Source: Acaryochloris sp. CRU_2_0 (GTDB lineage: Bacteria > Cyanobacteriota > Cyanobacteriia > Thermosynechococcales > Thermosynechococcaceae). Taken from it: 55,429 bases of DNA. Numbering within the stretch: position 1 is the first letter of the stretch; every line of letters starts with the position of its first letter. Under the pieces are notes generated by a model that ran no database searches, was not told the origin of the DNA, and saw nothing but the letters and a program-made list of their open reading frames with translations. The translations under genes and the position numbers were made by a program. Positions 17,182 to 26,305 of this stretch are shown one piece after another. The stretch lies in contig JAAUOM010000014.1 of NCBI GenBank assembly GCA_012034865.1, positions 1 through 55,429 on the forward strand. Reading direction: 5' to 3'.

Positions 17182-18273
17182 ATGTTAAGAGCTGGTATTG
17201 TTGGGCTTCCCAACGTTGGTAAGTCCACCCTATTTAATGCCTTAGTTGCCAATGCCAAAGCCGAGGCAGCCAATTTCCCCTTTTGCACCATTGAACCCAA
17301 CGTCGGTGTGGTCTCTGTCTGTGATGATCGTTTACAGAAGCTGACAGAAATTTCCAAGTCTGCTAAAACCGTACCCACGCGTATTGAATTCGTGGATATT
17401 GCTGGTTTAGTCCAAGGTGCCAGCCAAGGCGAAGGCTTAGGCAATCAATTTCTGGCCAATATTCGGGAAGTGGATGCGATCGTCCACGTCGTTCGCTGTT
17501 TTGATGACGATGACATCATTCATGTGGCTGGGTCGGTGGATCCTGTTCGCGATATTGAGGTAATCAATTTAGAGCTGGGCTTAGCCGATTTAACCCAACT
17601 TGAGCGCCGCCTAGAGCGCACCCGTAAAAGCGCTCGTAATAATAAAGAGGCTCAAGAAGAACTGTTCATTCTAGAAAAGTTAAGAGAGATCCTTGATGCA
17701 GGACAGCCAGCTCGTCAAGCTAATTTGAGTGCCGAAGAACAAGAGGTCATTAAGTTTCTAGGTTTACTCACCCTCAAACCCATTATTTATGCCACTAATG
17801 TTTCTGAGGATGATTTGGCCACTGGTAATGACTGGGTTGAACAAGTGCGAACCTTTGCCACTGCTGAACAGGCTGAAACAGTCATTATTTCTGCACAAGT
17901 CGAATCTGAGCTAATTGACCTATCTGCTAGTGAACGCCAAGATTTTCTAGCCGCCTTAGGAGTAGATGCAGGGGGACTCACCTCTTTAGTCCAAGCCACC
18001 TACAAACTTTTAGGACTACGAACCTACTTCACATCTGGGCCGCAGGAAAGCCGAGCTTGGACTATTCCCATCGGCACTAAAGCCCCCCAAGCCGCTGGCG
18101 TAATCCACTCAGATTTTGAACGAGGCTTTATCCGCGCTGAAACTGTAGCCTATCAAGATTTAGTGAAGATGGGTTCCCTCACTGCCGCCAAAGAGAAAGG
18201 CTTAGTTCGCAGTGAGGGCAAAGATTACCTGGTGCAAGAAGGCGATGTCATGCTCTTCCGATTTAATGTTTAG
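17182..18273 (+). CDS. ychF: Redox-regulated ATPase/GTPase YchF
   Basis: A 363-residue Obg-family P-loop protein. G1 is [14 protein letters not shown] near residues 7-20, the G2/switch region is [14 protein letters not shown]3 is [16 protein letters not shown], and the C-terminal TGS-like domain has [20 protein letters not shown] near residues 293-312. YchF/Ola1 binds ATP and associates with ribosomes. Its TAG stop overlaps the stop of the convergent petM gene by four bases. Confidence 0.95.
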   Translation: MLRAGIVGLPNVGKSTLFNALVANAKAEAANFPFCTIEPNVGVVSVCDDRLQKLTEISKSAKTVPTRIEFVDIAGLVQGASQGEGLGNQFLANIREVDAIVHVVRCFDDDDIIHVAGSVDPVRDIEVINLELGLADLTQLERRLERTRKSARNNKEAQEELFILEKLREILDAGQPARQANLSAEEQEVIKFLGLLTLKPIIYATNVSEDDLATGNDWVEQVRTFATAEQAETVIISAQVESELIDLSASERQDFLAALGVDAGGLTSLVQATYKLLGLRTYFTSGPQESRAWTIPIGTKAPQAAGVIHSDFERGFIRAETVAYQDLVKMGSLTAAKEKGLVRSEGKDYLVQEGDVMLFRFNV

Positions 18274-18368
18274 TCGGGAGCCAACTTTAAAAGTAGATAC
18301 CCTAGACCAACGCCAACGAGTATCAACGTAAAAGATAAAAAAGCTGCCGCAAAAATTTCTCCGCCCAT
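18270..18368 (-). CDS. petM: Cytochrome b6f complex subunit PetM
   Basis: A 32-residue single-span membrane protein: [20 protein letters not shown], then [12 protein letters not shown] and TAA. PetM is the 31-36 residue small subunit of the cytochrome b6f complex in the thylakoid membrane, and this has the family pattern of a short polar N-terminus, hydrophobic helix with glycines and LLLK end. The gene is convergent with ychF, with a four-base overlap at the stops, so both transcripts must read into each other. It is too short for most gene finders. Confidence 0.8.
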   Translation of the reverse strand: MGGEIFAAAFLSFTLILVGVGLGYLLLKLAPD

Positions 18369-18585
18369 AATTGTGTTGATCCTAACTATCTGGTGCCAAA
18401 TTAATTTCTTAATACTCAGTTAAGCATACTCCTGCCGCTTGATCTCAGGTCTGGCAGAAGGTAAAGATTGTAAAGATTAAATTTCTAGGTCACGATCAGC
18501 AAGGCTGAGCAAGGTGCTTAGGTTCCATGTCATAATATTTTACAAAGATTTCTTAGGATTAGTGGATATTCCACGAATTGAGGTC

Positions 18586-18926
18586 ATGTCTACTGAGACA
18601 GATACAAATGAAGCAAAACCTGTAGATCGCTTTGAGTGCCGATCCTGTGGGTATATTTACGAACCCGATGAGGGAGACAAACGCCGTAAGATCCCGCAAG
18701 GAACGTTGTTTAATCAACTTCCCGAAAGCTGGAATTGCCCAGTGTGTCGCTCATCCCCAGAGCAGTTTATGAATATTGGTCGGGTGGGTGCCCCTTCTGG
18801 CTTTGCCGAAAACTTAGGCTATGGCTTTGGGGTTAATGCCATGACACCGGGCAAAAAAACTTGCTCATTTTTGGCGTGTTGTTGTCGCTCTTCTTATTTC
18901 TGCTGAGCTTCTATTCTTCCGGTTAA
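18586..18926 (+). pseudogene. rubA: Rubredoxin RubA, frameshifted before its membrane anchor
   Basis: RubA is a membrane-bound rubredoxin needed for photosystem assembly in cyanobacteria and plants. The ATG at 18586 has a GAGG ribosome-binding site. The iron site is intact: CRSCGYIY and CPVCRSSPEQF, about residues 18-75. After MTPGKK the frame runs into 15 wrong residues and TGA at 18904-18906. In the minus-one frame, right after an A7 run at 18853-18859, the expected membrane helix NLLIFGVLLSLFLFLLSFYS follows and ends at TAA 18924-18926. One A is missing, or the ribosome or polymerase slips at this run. The gene lies upstream of ycf48 and psbEFLJ, as usual in cyanobacteria. Confidence 0.85.
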
Positions 18927-19037
18927 GGTGCAAAACCTGCTCATGAGGTACAAACAAATCTGCGAAGAAATACTTTTGCCCATTGATGGATATTTTGGAC
19001 AAGTTGGCGACTGTGCTGTCGACCATTAAGTAATGAG

Positions 19038-20051
19038 ATGATAAGAGCAATTCTAAAGATTTCTAGGCAATTTATTCCAATTATTGCCGCTTTGTTTTTT
19101 CTGACTGCCTGCAATAGCTTGCCAGCATTGAGTTCCCTTTCTTGGGAATCGGTTGCTCTACCCACGGATTCAACGGTGTTAGATATTAGTTTTGCTTCAG
19201 CGGATCATGGATGGCTGGTGGGAACAAACTCTACCCTGTTAGAAACCGTTGATGGTGGCAAAACCTGGGAGCAACGTCCCCTAGCTTTGGGGGATTTAGA
19301 TTACCGCTTCTCATCCGTGAGCTTTTCGGGGGATGAAGGCTGGATTGTTGGGGAACCTGCGATTCTCTTGCATACCACCGATGGGGGCAAGTCTTGGTCT
19401 CGGGTGTCGCTGAGCACCCAATTACCGGGTACACCTTCTCAGGTGACTGCCTTGGGGCCGAAGTCTGTAGAAATGATTACAGATTTGGGGGCGATTTACC
19501 AGACTCAAGATGAGGCTCAACATTGGACAGCCATGGTGGAAGAAGCCACTGGTGCAACCCGTAACATCAACCGTTCTGAAGAGGGCAAATATGTTGCTGT
19601 GTCATCACGGGGGAGCTTTTATACAACCTACGAACCTGGTCAGACGGCTTGGCAAAGTCATGACCGAAATGGTGCTAGGCGGATTCAAACCATGGGATTT
19701 GACCCCAACGGAAACCCCTGGATTCTCAATAAAGGGGGTCAAATTCAGTTCAGCACGGGCAAGTCTGAAGATGGTGACTATACCTGGGCAGAACCCTTTA
19801 CCCCAGGAACCAATAAGATTGGCTTGCTAGATTTGGCTTACCGTAATCCCAATGAAATTTGGATATCCGGTGGAAGTGGTACATTACTGTGTAGCCTAGA
19901 TGGTGGTAAAACCTGGCAGCAAGATATGACGGTTGAAGATGTGCCATCCAACTTTTACAAGATTATCTTTGTCTCCCCTGAGCAAGGGTTCATCACGGGT
20001 CAAACGGGGACATTGCTCCGCTTTATTGGTGCCCCCAAAGCGTCGGCTTGA
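19038..20051 (+). CDS. ycf48: Photosystem II assembly factor Ycf48 (HCF136)
   Basis: A 337-residue lumenal PSII assembly factor. The N-terminus is a lipoprotein signal peptide with a lipobox ending LTAC (about residue 25). The mature part is a seven-bladed propeller with repeated DGGKTW motifs (three visible copies) and GWLVG, GWIVG and GFITG turns. Ycf48 binds newly made D1 during reaction-centre assembly. It sits between rubA and psbEFLJ, which is the usual order, and probably shares their regulation. The cleavage site has Cys at about residue 25. Confidence 0.93.
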   Translation: MIRAILKISRQFIPIIAALFFLTACNSLPALSSLSWESVALPTDSTVLDISFASADHGWLVGTNSTLLETVDGGKTWEQRPLALGDLDYRFSSVSFSGDEGWIVGEPAILLHTTDGGKSWSRVSLSTQLPGTPSQVTALGPKSVEMITDLGAIYQTQDEAQHWTAMVEEATGATRNINRSEEGKYVAVSSRGSFYTTYEPGQTAWQSHDRNGARRIQTMGFDPNGNPWILNKGGQIQFSTGKSEDGDYTWAEPFTPGTNKIGLLDLAYRNPNEIWISGGSGTLLCSLDGGKTWQQDMTVEDVPSNFYKIIFVSPEQGFITGQTGTLLRFIGAPKASA

Positions 20052-20118
20052 GGGGCTTTAAGTCCTGCTATTGAACCTTGTTTTTAGAGATTCACAGAAG
20101 TAAACTTCAGGTTTTACT

Positions 20119-20146
20119 TGTAGGACGTCCGATGGTTTCGTATGAT
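20119..20146 (+). promoter_or_regulatory. Possible promoter of psbEFLJ
   Basis: TTGTAG (20119-20124) and TATGAT (20141-20146) are spaced by 16 bases and lie 37 bases before the psbE start. The -10 match is good and the -35 is moderate. A short inverted repeat ATGAT-TAAGT-ATCAT overlaps the -10 region. Read by eye only. Confidence 0.35.
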
Positions 20147-20182
20147 TAAGTATCATGACTGTGTTCATAGGAGGTGTTTGAA

Positions 20183-20434
20183 TTGGCTGGTAGAACTGGT
20201 GAACGACCTTTTTCAGATATCGTTACAAGCATTCGTTATTGGATTATCCATTCTGTTACGGTGCCGCTGCTGTTCCTAGCAGGGTGGTTATTCGTCAGTA
20301 CGGGTCTAGCTTATGACGTGTTTGGAACGCCAAGACCAAATGAGTACTTTGACCAAGCTCGGCAAGGATTACCTTTGGTGACTGAGCGTTACGAAGGTAA
20401 ACAACAAATTGATGAATTTACAAAAGGACTTTAG
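20183..20434 (+). CDS. psbE: Cytochrome b559 alpha subunit PsbE
   Basis: An 83-residue PSII reaction-centre subunit. [20 protein letters not shown] shows the conserved N-terminus and the heme-ligand His in [27 protein letters not shown] follows. The start is a TTG at 20183-20185 with AGGAGG eight bases upstream (20169-20174), giving [15 protein letters not shown] three codons upstream would overlap the ribosome-binding site, so I reject it. PsbE and PsbF together bind one heme in the thylakoid membrane. It is the first gene of psbEFLJ. Confidence 0.97.
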   Translation: MAGRTGERPFSDIVTSIRYWIIHSVTVPLLFLAGWLFVSTGLAYDVFGTPRPNEYFDQARQGLPLVTERYEGKQQIDEFTKGL

Positions 20435-20442
20435 TTAAAACA

Positions 20443-20577
20443 ATGACCAGTAGACTTTCAAAAGGACCGGTTAGTTATCCAGTTTTTACAGTAAGATGGT
20501 TGGCCGTTCATACCTTAGGTGTGCCAGTTGTCTTCTTTCTGGGTGCGATCGCAGCTATGCAGTTCATTCAGAGATAG
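20443..20577 (+). CDS. psbF: Cytochrome b559 beta subunit PsbF
   Basis: A 44-residue single-span protein. [20 protein letters not shown] carries the heme-ligand His in AVHTLGVP, and it ends AAMQFIQR. It starts eight bases after the psbE stop. It forms the heme-binding heterodimer with PsbE in PSII. Confidence 0.97.
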   Translation: MTSRLSKGPVSYPVFTVRWLAVHTLGVPVVFFLGAIAAMQFIQR

Positions 20578-20586
20578 GAGACGTTA

Positions 20587-20703
20587 ATGGCAACACCCAA
20601 TCCGAATAGACGACCAGTAGAGTTAAACCGTACATCACTCTATATTGGATTATTGCTGGTTTTCGTTTTAGCTATATTGTTCTCAAGCTACTTTTTTAAT
20701 TAA
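20587..20703 (+). CDS. psbL: Photosystem II protein PsbL
   Basis: A 38-residue single-span PSII subunit, with the conserved [20 protein letters not shown] and an end reading SSYFFN. It begins nine bases after psbF with a GGAG ribosome-binding site. PsbL lies at the PSII dimer interface and affects the acceptor side. Confidence 0.97.
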   Translation: MATPNPNRRPVELNRTSLYIGLLLVFVLAILFSSYFFN

Positions 20704-20792
20704 ACAACGTTTATCTGTTTGATAAGCATTTTTTGAGAACAAACGAACTATTTTACGCATAAATTTTGCTGGTAATTTAGGAGGAAAATTCT

Positions 20793-20906
20793 GTGGATGG
20801 AAAAGTTCCATTGTGGCTAGTAGGGACAATTGCAGGGACTGCGCTCTTTGCAATTGTAGGTCTCTTTTTCTATGGTGCGTATGCAGGTCTAGGATCTTCC
20901 CTGTAA
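20793..20906 (+). CDS. psbJ: Photosystem II protein PsbJ
   Basis: A 37-residue single-span PSII subunit with [10 protein letters not shown] and the diagnostic [13 protein letters not shown] end. The start is GTG at 20793 with AGGAGG upstream; an ATG four bases later is out of frame. It is separated from psbL by 89 bases, more than usual in this operon, and is followed by a strong terminator. Confidence 0.95.
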   Translation: MDGKVPLWLVGTIAGTALFAIVGLFFYGAYAGLGSSL

Positions 20907-20929
20907 GAAGCTAGTATTTTGGCAACGCT

Positions 20930-20963
20930 AAGAGGGGGAGTCAGTTAACTGGCTCCCCCTCTT
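20930..20963 (+). terminator. Terminator of psbEFLJ
   Basis: AAGAGGGGGAG (20930-20940) pairs perfectly with CTCCCCCTCTT (20953-20963), and the TCAGTTAACTGG between them extends the stem, leaving a TTAA loop. The downstream T-tract is poor, but the stem is very stable. Being nearly symmetrical, it may also stop transcripts from the convergent psaI-like gene. Confidence 0.8.
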
Positions 20964-21032
20964 AATAGGATGCTTTTTAATTACTGCTTTATATAGACAT
21001 TCACAAACAGGCAAACAGTTATGGGGTCTATA

Positions 21033-21137
21033 CTAACCTTCACGCTCAACGTAATAGAAGAAGGCTGTCATTGCAGTTGCAGCACCGACTAGACAAACCA
21101 AAGGAGTCATAATTGCGGGTAGAATATCGCTGATCAT
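21033..21137 (-). CDS. psaI: PsaI-like photosystem I subunit (Psa27 candidate)
   Basis: A 34-residue single-span protein: MISDILPAIMTPLVCLVGAA, then TAMTAFFYYVEREG. The pattern P-x-I-x-x-P-L-V, a central Ala-Met, and the FxYxERE end match PsaI, a small PSI subunit near PsaL. In Acaryochloris a subunit named Psa27 occupies the PsaI position with weak sequence similarity; this ORF could be that gene, but I cannot compare the sequences here. It is convergent with psbJ across the terminator. PsaI is usually next to psaL, so this location is unusual. Its mass and hydropathy fit a thylakoid membrane subunit. Confidence 0.7.
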   Translation of the reverse strand: MISDILPAIMTPLVCLVGAATAMTAFFYYVEREG

Positions 21138-21412
21138 AATCAGATTCCTATGAAAATGGGTAGACCAATAATACAAATTGGGTAGAGACCCTAGCATAAA
21201 CAGGCTAGGTCACTAAGCACTTCCTACTGTATCACTCCAGCTTGTCTTATTGTGATGTGTTCATGGAATCGTAGCAAGTTTGGGCAATAGCAATCAAGCC
21301 TTGTGACCCTAACGTATAGTACAGATTGGCACTTTGCGAAGAGATCGCAGGTTTCCTGCGTTGCATTTGTGAAGAGTTAACTAGAAAGTTGAGCAGGTTA
21401 AAGATTCAAAAA

Positions 21413-21868
21413 ATGACACTGAGGCGACGCATAGTCAAAGGCATCCAACATTTCTGGAGTGATACGTCCTTTTTGCACGGGTTAGGCTGGGTTGAGGGGG
21501 CAGTGGCTAAGATTTTGTCTTTAGCCCTAGTGTTTGTCATTGTGTTTGCTTTAGTGGATCTGGTCTATATCCTGGTCCGTGAATTATTAACCGAACCCTA
21601 TGGTTTTTTTAACTCAACGGTACTCGATTTGTTTGGGCTCTTTCTCAATATTCTGATTGCGTTGGAACTATTGGAGAATATTAAGGCGTATCTCAATCAT
21701 CAAGGTGTACAAGTCCAGTTGGTGGTTGCTACAGCTTTGATTGCAGTGTCTCGCAAGTTGATTATTTTTGATTTTGCTAAGTCATCTGGATTGGATCTGC
21801 TAGGATTAGCGGCTGCGATCGCAGCCTTGTCTGTCAGTTATTGGTTAATCCGTCAACTCAGGCAGTAG
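21413..21868 (+). CDS. PsiE-like membrane protein
   Basis: A 151-residue protein from the ATG at 21413 (MTLRRRIVKGIQHFW); an in-frame upstream start would add 29 residues. Four hydrophobic segments are visible, near residues 26-52, 67-85, 98-115 and 125-143. The sequence around RELLTEPYGF and LLENIKAYL resembles the phosphate-starvation-inducible PsiE family, of unknown molecular role. It lies before bioD on the same strand with a 40-base gap. Confidence 0.7.
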   Translation: MTLRRRIVKGIQHFWSDTSFLHGLGWVEGAVAKILSLALVFVIVFALVDLVYILVRELLTEPYGFFNSTVLDLFGLFLNILIALELLENIKAYLNHQGVQVQLVVATALIAVSRKLIIFDFAKSSGLDLLGLAAAIAALSVSYWLIRQLRQ

Positions 21869-21908
21869 TTTAGTGAAAATAGTTTTGATGGCATAGGAAT
21901 ACTCACTC

Positions 21909-22603
21909 GTGGTCCAAACGCTTTTAATCAGTGGTACAGATACGGGGATCGGCAAGACGATTGTCACCTCGGCATTGCTGGCCTATTGGCAAACCTATAG
22001 ACGTCATGAACGGGTTGCCGTTTGTAAACCGCTACAGTCGGGTGAGGGCGATCGCGAATGGTATACCCGCATTTTTGAATTGGCGCAACCGCCAAAATCG
22101 ATTAACCCCTTGTATTACGAGCAGCCCCTTGCCCCTCCCTTAGCAGCGGATCAATCGAACCAAGAGATTGATCTTTCGCAAGTCTGGATCACCTTGCAAA
22201 CACTTCAAGCTCAGTTTGATTGGGTTTTTGTAGAAGGATTGGGGAGTTTGGGTTCTCCGGTCACCCATGAATTGACGGTGGCTGATCTAGCCAGAGATTG
22301 GCGATTACCGATCTTAATTGTGGTGCCTGTGCGCTTAGGTTGTATCGGTCAAGCGGTGGCTTATGTGGCCTTAGCCCGTCAGAGTGGGCTTGATATTAAA
22401 GGCTTAATCCTCAATGGTGTCCAACCGCTATCAAGCACAGAGATTGACCAATGGGCACCGAGAGGCTTGATCCAAGCGTTGACCCAGGTTCCTATTCTGG
22501 GGATGATTCCTTATCTGGACAATGCTGCGATCGCACAAACTTAGCACAGGTCGCTTCCAGCTTGGATCTGGAAGCTTTAGGTTCTTTACCCTATCCGGTT
22601 TAA
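21909..22603 (+). pseudogene. bioD: Dethiobiotin synthetase BioD, frameshifted near its end
   Basis: ATP-dependent dethiobiotin synthetase of biotin synthesis. GTG start at 21909. The P-loop GTDTGIGKTIVTSALL is at about residues 9-24, and KPLQSGEGD and the VEGLGSLGSPV motif follow. The frame stops at TAG 22542-22544 after AAIAQT. One base more at the AAA run 22537-22539 would continue as NLAQVASSLDLEALGSLPYP to a TAA at 22601-22603, which is the normal tail. Only the last 20 or so residues are affected, so the stop may be real, but a sequencing deletion is as likely. Confidence 0.85.
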
Positions 22604-22706
22604 TAGGTGCCTTGATAGGTTGTCAAAATAGGATGTTCAGGCAATACGAGTGCTAATCCATAACGGCTGTGAAGGTTGCCGGGGTAGGGATAGGGCTGTA
22701 GGCAGG

Positions 22707-23174
22707 CTATGCTTGCGATCGCACTTTCCAAGCCACATAAAAGGGAATCTGATAGAATTCTGCCAAAATCCATACAGTAATGCTCAAATGTGCTAAAAAT
22801 ACCAGAACAAGCCATAACAATGGAAACTCAGCCCCAGCACTATCTTCTAGGGGTGGAAAAATTTGGTAAATTAACCCAATTAGCGTCGTCGGGATCACAG
22901 TCAAACCAACGCTGAGAATCCAAATTGCTACAGTCAACTCTGAGTTAGCATGATGAAGCGGTTGCCAGCGTTGACCTGTCCAGCGCCAATAAATCGATTG
23001 TGTAGTATCTGCCAGACAAACCGATTGTTGAGATAGGTTAGCAGTAAAAATATGACGACAAAAACTACAGGCAAAGGCATCCATCAGCATTAAAGGATTG
23101 AGCTGGCCATAACGACACACAGGGCAGTGATAACTTTGCTCGTAGTTAAGGGTGGTAGATAGAGATTGAGCCAT
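22707..23174 (-). CDS. Zinc-ribbon membrane protein of unknown function
   Basis: A 155-residue protein; I chose the ATG at 23174 because AGGGAAG precedes it. Two CxxC pairs near the N-terminus (CPVCRYGQ and CSFCRHIF, about residues 16-45) suggest a zinc ribbon, followed by a WRWTGQRWQPLHH segment and two predicted membrane helices (about 82-103 and 119-142). I recognise no named family; the layout is common in conserved cyanobacterial membrane proteins. It is convergent with bioD. Confidence 0.7.
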   Translation of the reverse strand: MAQSLSTTLNYEQSYHCPVCRYGQLNPLMLMDAFACSFCRHIFTANLSQQSVCLADTTQSIYWRWTGQRWQPLHHANSELTVAIWILSVGLTVIPTTLIGLIYQIFPPLEDSAGAEFPLLWLVLVFLAHLSITVWILAEFYQIPFYVAWKVRSQA

Positions 23175-23327
23175 TGTTGCTTCCCTGAAGAGTTTAAGCA
23201 AAAAACATCTCCCATCCTACCTCCTATATTTGAGAATGACTGTTGAAGTTGAACCATTGACGGTAGAAATGAGGAGTCAATCTTCACGTACCCTTTCCCC
23301 TTGCCATGTCAGAGATTGCTGTTGGTT

Positions 23328-24629
23328 TCAGATGCGGTGATTTACATAATAATCACGGGTGCCCTGAGCCGTCACTGCTTCACCAATCCGGTTTAATGCA
23401 TGGGCATAGGCGGCGGTGCGAACAGAGACCTGCTTAGTTTGAGCAATGAGCCAAATTGTTTCAGTTTCCTCTACCATTTTTTGCCGGAGCTGTCTGTGTA
23501 CCTCTGCTTCAGTCCAGTACAACCCACTCCGGTTTTGTACCCATTCAAAATAGCTCACCGTTACCCCCCCTGCATTCACTAAGATGTCGGGGAATACCGT
23601 CACCCCTTTTTGCTCTAAAATAGCATCTGCTGCTGAGGTGACAGGGCCATTAGCGACTTCGAAGATATAGTTGGCTTGAATTTGAGTGGCGTTGTCGGCG
23701 GTAATTTGATTTTCTAAAGCGGCTGGAATCAGCAGATCCACGTCTAACGTCAATAACTGGTCATTAGTGATAGTCTCATGCTCAATGAGACTGCACACAC
23801 TGCCTTCACAATAGACGGCTTTCATGGCTCGACTGGCTTCTTTCTGTTTGCGAATACTGGTAATGTCCAAGCCTTGCGGAGCATAAATACCTCCCTGGGA
23901 ATCGCTAACCGCCACCACTTTATATCCCGCTTGATCGAGCAGTTCGGCCACCACTGCCCCAGCATTGCCAAAGCCTTGAACAGCTACTGTTGTTTGGGCT
24001 GGGTTCAGATTCAGTTTGGGTTTCATCGCTTCAATGACGAAAAAAGCTCCCATCCCTGTGGCCGTATCTCTCCCAACACTGCCCCCAATGGCTAAGGGTT
24101 TGCCCGTCACTACCCCTCGGCAAATCTGGCGTTTAATGATACTATATTGATCCATCATCCAGCCCATGATCATTGGATTGGTATAGACATCGGGGGCAAG
24201 AATATCTACATCGGGGCCAATGAAATCGGCGATCGCATCCACATACCCTCGACTGAGCCGCTCCAATTCCATCCGAGACAAAGCTTTAGGATCAACGGTA
24301 ATTCCACCTTTACCGCCTCCAAAGGGTAAGTTTAAGGCTGCACACTTAAAGGTCATCCAAAAGGCCAGGGACTGAACTTCGTCAAAGGATACCCCTGGAT
24401 GGTAACGAACCCCGCCTTTGGCAGGTCCACGGGTATCGTCATAGCGAACTCGATAGCCTGGAAAGATCTTCAGCTCACCATTGTCCATTCGCACAGGAAT
24501 GGAGACCCCCAGTTGAGCCTTAGGATATTTCAACGTCTCCAATACATCATCTGGCAAATCAACATGTTCTAAAGCTGTCGTTAAGCGGTGACTGGCATCG
24601 CTAAATAATTGACCATCCGCTTTACTCAC
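23328..24629 (-). CDS. gdhA: Glutamate dehydrogenase (Glu/Leu/Phe/Val family)
   Basis: A 433-residue NAD(P)-dependent enzyme interconverting glutamate and 2-oxoglutarate plus ammonia. The catalytic region PFGGGKGGITVDPKAL lies near residues 99-114, and RYDDTRGPAKGGVRYHPGVS precedes it. The Rossmann domain shows GFGNAGAVVAELL (about 220-232). The C-terminus has NAGGVTVSYFEWVQN. The length is typical of the hexameric class. Nothing nearby suggests co-regulation. Confidence 0.92.
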   Translation of the reverse strand: MSKADGQLFSDASHRLTTALEHVDLPDDVLETLKYPKAQLGVSIPVRMDNGELKIFPGYRVRYDDTRGPAKGGVRYHPGVSFDEVQSLAFWMTFKCAALNLPFGGGKGGITVDPKALSRMELERLSRGYVDAIADFIGPDVDILAPDVYTNPMIMGWMMDQYSIIKRQICRGVVTGKPLAIGGSVGRDTATGMGAFFVIEAMKPKLNLNPAQTTVAVQGFGNAGAVVAELLDQAGYKVVAVSDSQGGIYAPQGLDITSIRKQKEASRAMKAVYCEGSVCSLIEHETITNDQLLTLDVDLLIPAALENQITADNATQIQANYIFEVANGPVTSAADAILEQKGVTVFPDILVNAGGVTVSYFEWVQNRSGLYWTEAEVHRQLRQKMVEETETIWLIAQTKQVSVRTAAYAHALNRIGEAVTAQGTRDYYVNHRI

Positions 24630-24889
24630 TGAGGTACCCTACTCTTCCTAGACGATGGGACAATCTAGATCGCTGATTCCAGCCTACCCTTTACCCCATC
24701 GTACTTGTCCACTCTTTATTCATTAACAGTTGGATCGCACTTGGGAGTGAGTTGGAGATGCGATCGCGTTAAAAACAGTGCAATGCTTAAGTCTGGTAAA
24801 GTTTTGCATAATTCCTAGTTCAAAAACTGATATAAATCAAGAACTCCCCATTGACCAGAGATCTAGTAAGTTACTGAGGAGGAATTGAT

Positions 24890-25285
24890 ATGTTAAGTGA
24901 ATCCCTTGAGGCTAGATCAACCAGCAAGCTGGGGGAACACCATGCCAATCTGGTTAAAAACTTGAAGTATCGAGTGACAAAGGCTCAGGCTTGCCATGAT
25001 CAACAGTTGCTGGCTTTATTGGCCTATGAGCAAGCCCAACTCGAAGACCAAGAAAACCAGGAAAACCAAAAGGAGGGCTCTAGCGATTCCGATCAACAAA
25101 AAGCGATTTGGACGCAACTCAAGCAAGCCCTGACCAAACGTTCTCAGCTCAGTGTCGAGAGGATAGTGGATGCTAAAGGCAATGTCTGGTGGCATGTGCA
25201 AGATCCGCGTTCGGGTAAAACCTTTAATGCTGAGTCTCTGAATGTCGCCATGCACTGGATTGAAGAAAATCATTTAGGCCAATAG
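24890..25285 (+). CDS. Conserved hypothetical protein (131 aa)
   Basis: A 131-residue soluble protein with a Gln/Glu-rich middle (EDQENQENQKEGSS). The C-terminal part VDAKGNVWWHVQDPRSGKTF near residues 95-114 resembles small conserved cyanobacterial proteins without assigned role. A good GGAGGAA ribosome-binding site precedes the ATG. It lies 102 bases before the epimerase gene on the same strand. Confidence 0.7.
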   Translation: MLSESLEARSTSKLGEHHANLVKNLKYRVTKAQACHDQQLLALLAYEQAQLEDQENQENQKEGSSDSDQQKAIWTQLKQALTKRSQLSVERIVDAKGNVWWHVQDPRSGKTFNAESLNVAMHWIEENHLGQ

Positions 25286-25386
25286 ACTAGGCATATCAAC
25301 GCTCAAATTTGTCTGTCAATCAGCGATTCTGAGATTTGTGGTCAGGTTTTTTGTATGATCATAGGGAATATGCAACTAGCAGTCCT

Positions 25387-26305
25387 ATGAAAGTAGCAGT
25401 AACAGGTGCAACTGGTTTTGTCGGTCAACGCCTGATAGAGCGGTTACAAGCAGACGGTCATGCGATCGCGCTTTGGTTCGCAGCCCTGACAAAGCCGCGA
25501 AACTTTTCCTGAAAACCGTTTCCCTAACCTGGAGAGGGTTACCTATCAATCTCAAGTATCGGGAGCTTGGCAACAGGCTTTGTCTGGGTGCGATGGCGTT
25601 GTCAATCTAGCCGGAGAACCACTTGTTGGCGATCGCTGGACCCCAAAACGCAAACAAGCCATTATTGACAGTCGGGCGGTAAGTACCCAGAAAATAGTTG
25701 AGGGGATAGCAGCAGCGACGCCTCAGCCAGGGGTCTTGGTGAATGCCTCCGCTATTGGCTACTACGGCACCAGTGAAACAGCGATTTTTGACGAATCTAG
25801 CCCTCCAGGCCATGATTTCTTAGCTGAAGTTTGCCAAGCCTGGGAGAAAGCGGCCCAAACGGTCACGGCAACGGGCACTCGGCTGGTGATTTTTCGGCTG
25901 GGTATTGTCTTGGGGATGGGAGGAGCTTTGGCTAAAATGTTACCGCCGTTTCAACTGTTTGCGGGTGGCCCTCTTGGCACAGGCCAGCAATGGTTCTCTT
26001 GGGTTCACCGAGATGATTTAGTAGATTTTATCGTCGAGGCGCTAACCGATACCAGCAAATCAGGGGTCTACAATGCTACAGCTCCTAATCCCGTCAGGAT
26101 GAAGGAGTTATGCGACACTCTGGGGAAGGTCTTGCACCGACCTTCTTGGTTGCCCGTTCCAGACTTTGCTTTAGAACTCTTGTTAGGAGAAGCGGCAGAG
26201 TTGGTCTTAAAAGGGCAAAATGTTCAGCCGCAAAAGACGCAAGGCGCGGGTTTTCAGTATCAATACTCGACTATTGAGGCCGCCCTTCAGCAGATTTTGG
26301 CCTGA
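25387..26305 (+). pseudogene. NAD-dependent epimerase, SDR39U1/TIGR01777 family, with two frameshifts
   Basis: The family is a short-chain dehydrogenase that includes YfcH and plant SDR39U1; the role is uncertain. The start MKVAVTGATGFVGQRLIERL is the NAD-binding end. At about 25465-25475 one base is missing, after which [13 protein letters not shown] is found in the minus-one frame. At about 25503-25507 another base is missing from a T run, and the frame then continues as [12 protein letters not shown] to [17 protein letters not shown] and on to the end with the [12 protein letters not shown] catalytic region. The last 35 bases overlap ylqF on the opposite strand. Two deletions in 40 bases suggest sequencing error more than decay. 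Confidence 0.85.

Noticed and set aside
20174-20434. GTG start of psbE at 20174.
   Set aside because: It overlaps the AGGAGG ribosome-binding site; the TTG at 20183 gives the expected PsbE N-terminus.
22600-22706. Minus-strand frame ending in YPYPGNLHSRYGLALVLPEHPI, which looks protein-like, below the zinc-ribbon gene.
   Set aside because: It has no start or ribosome-binding site, it overlaps the shifted end of bioD, and no family is recognised; it may be a fragment but cannot be supported.
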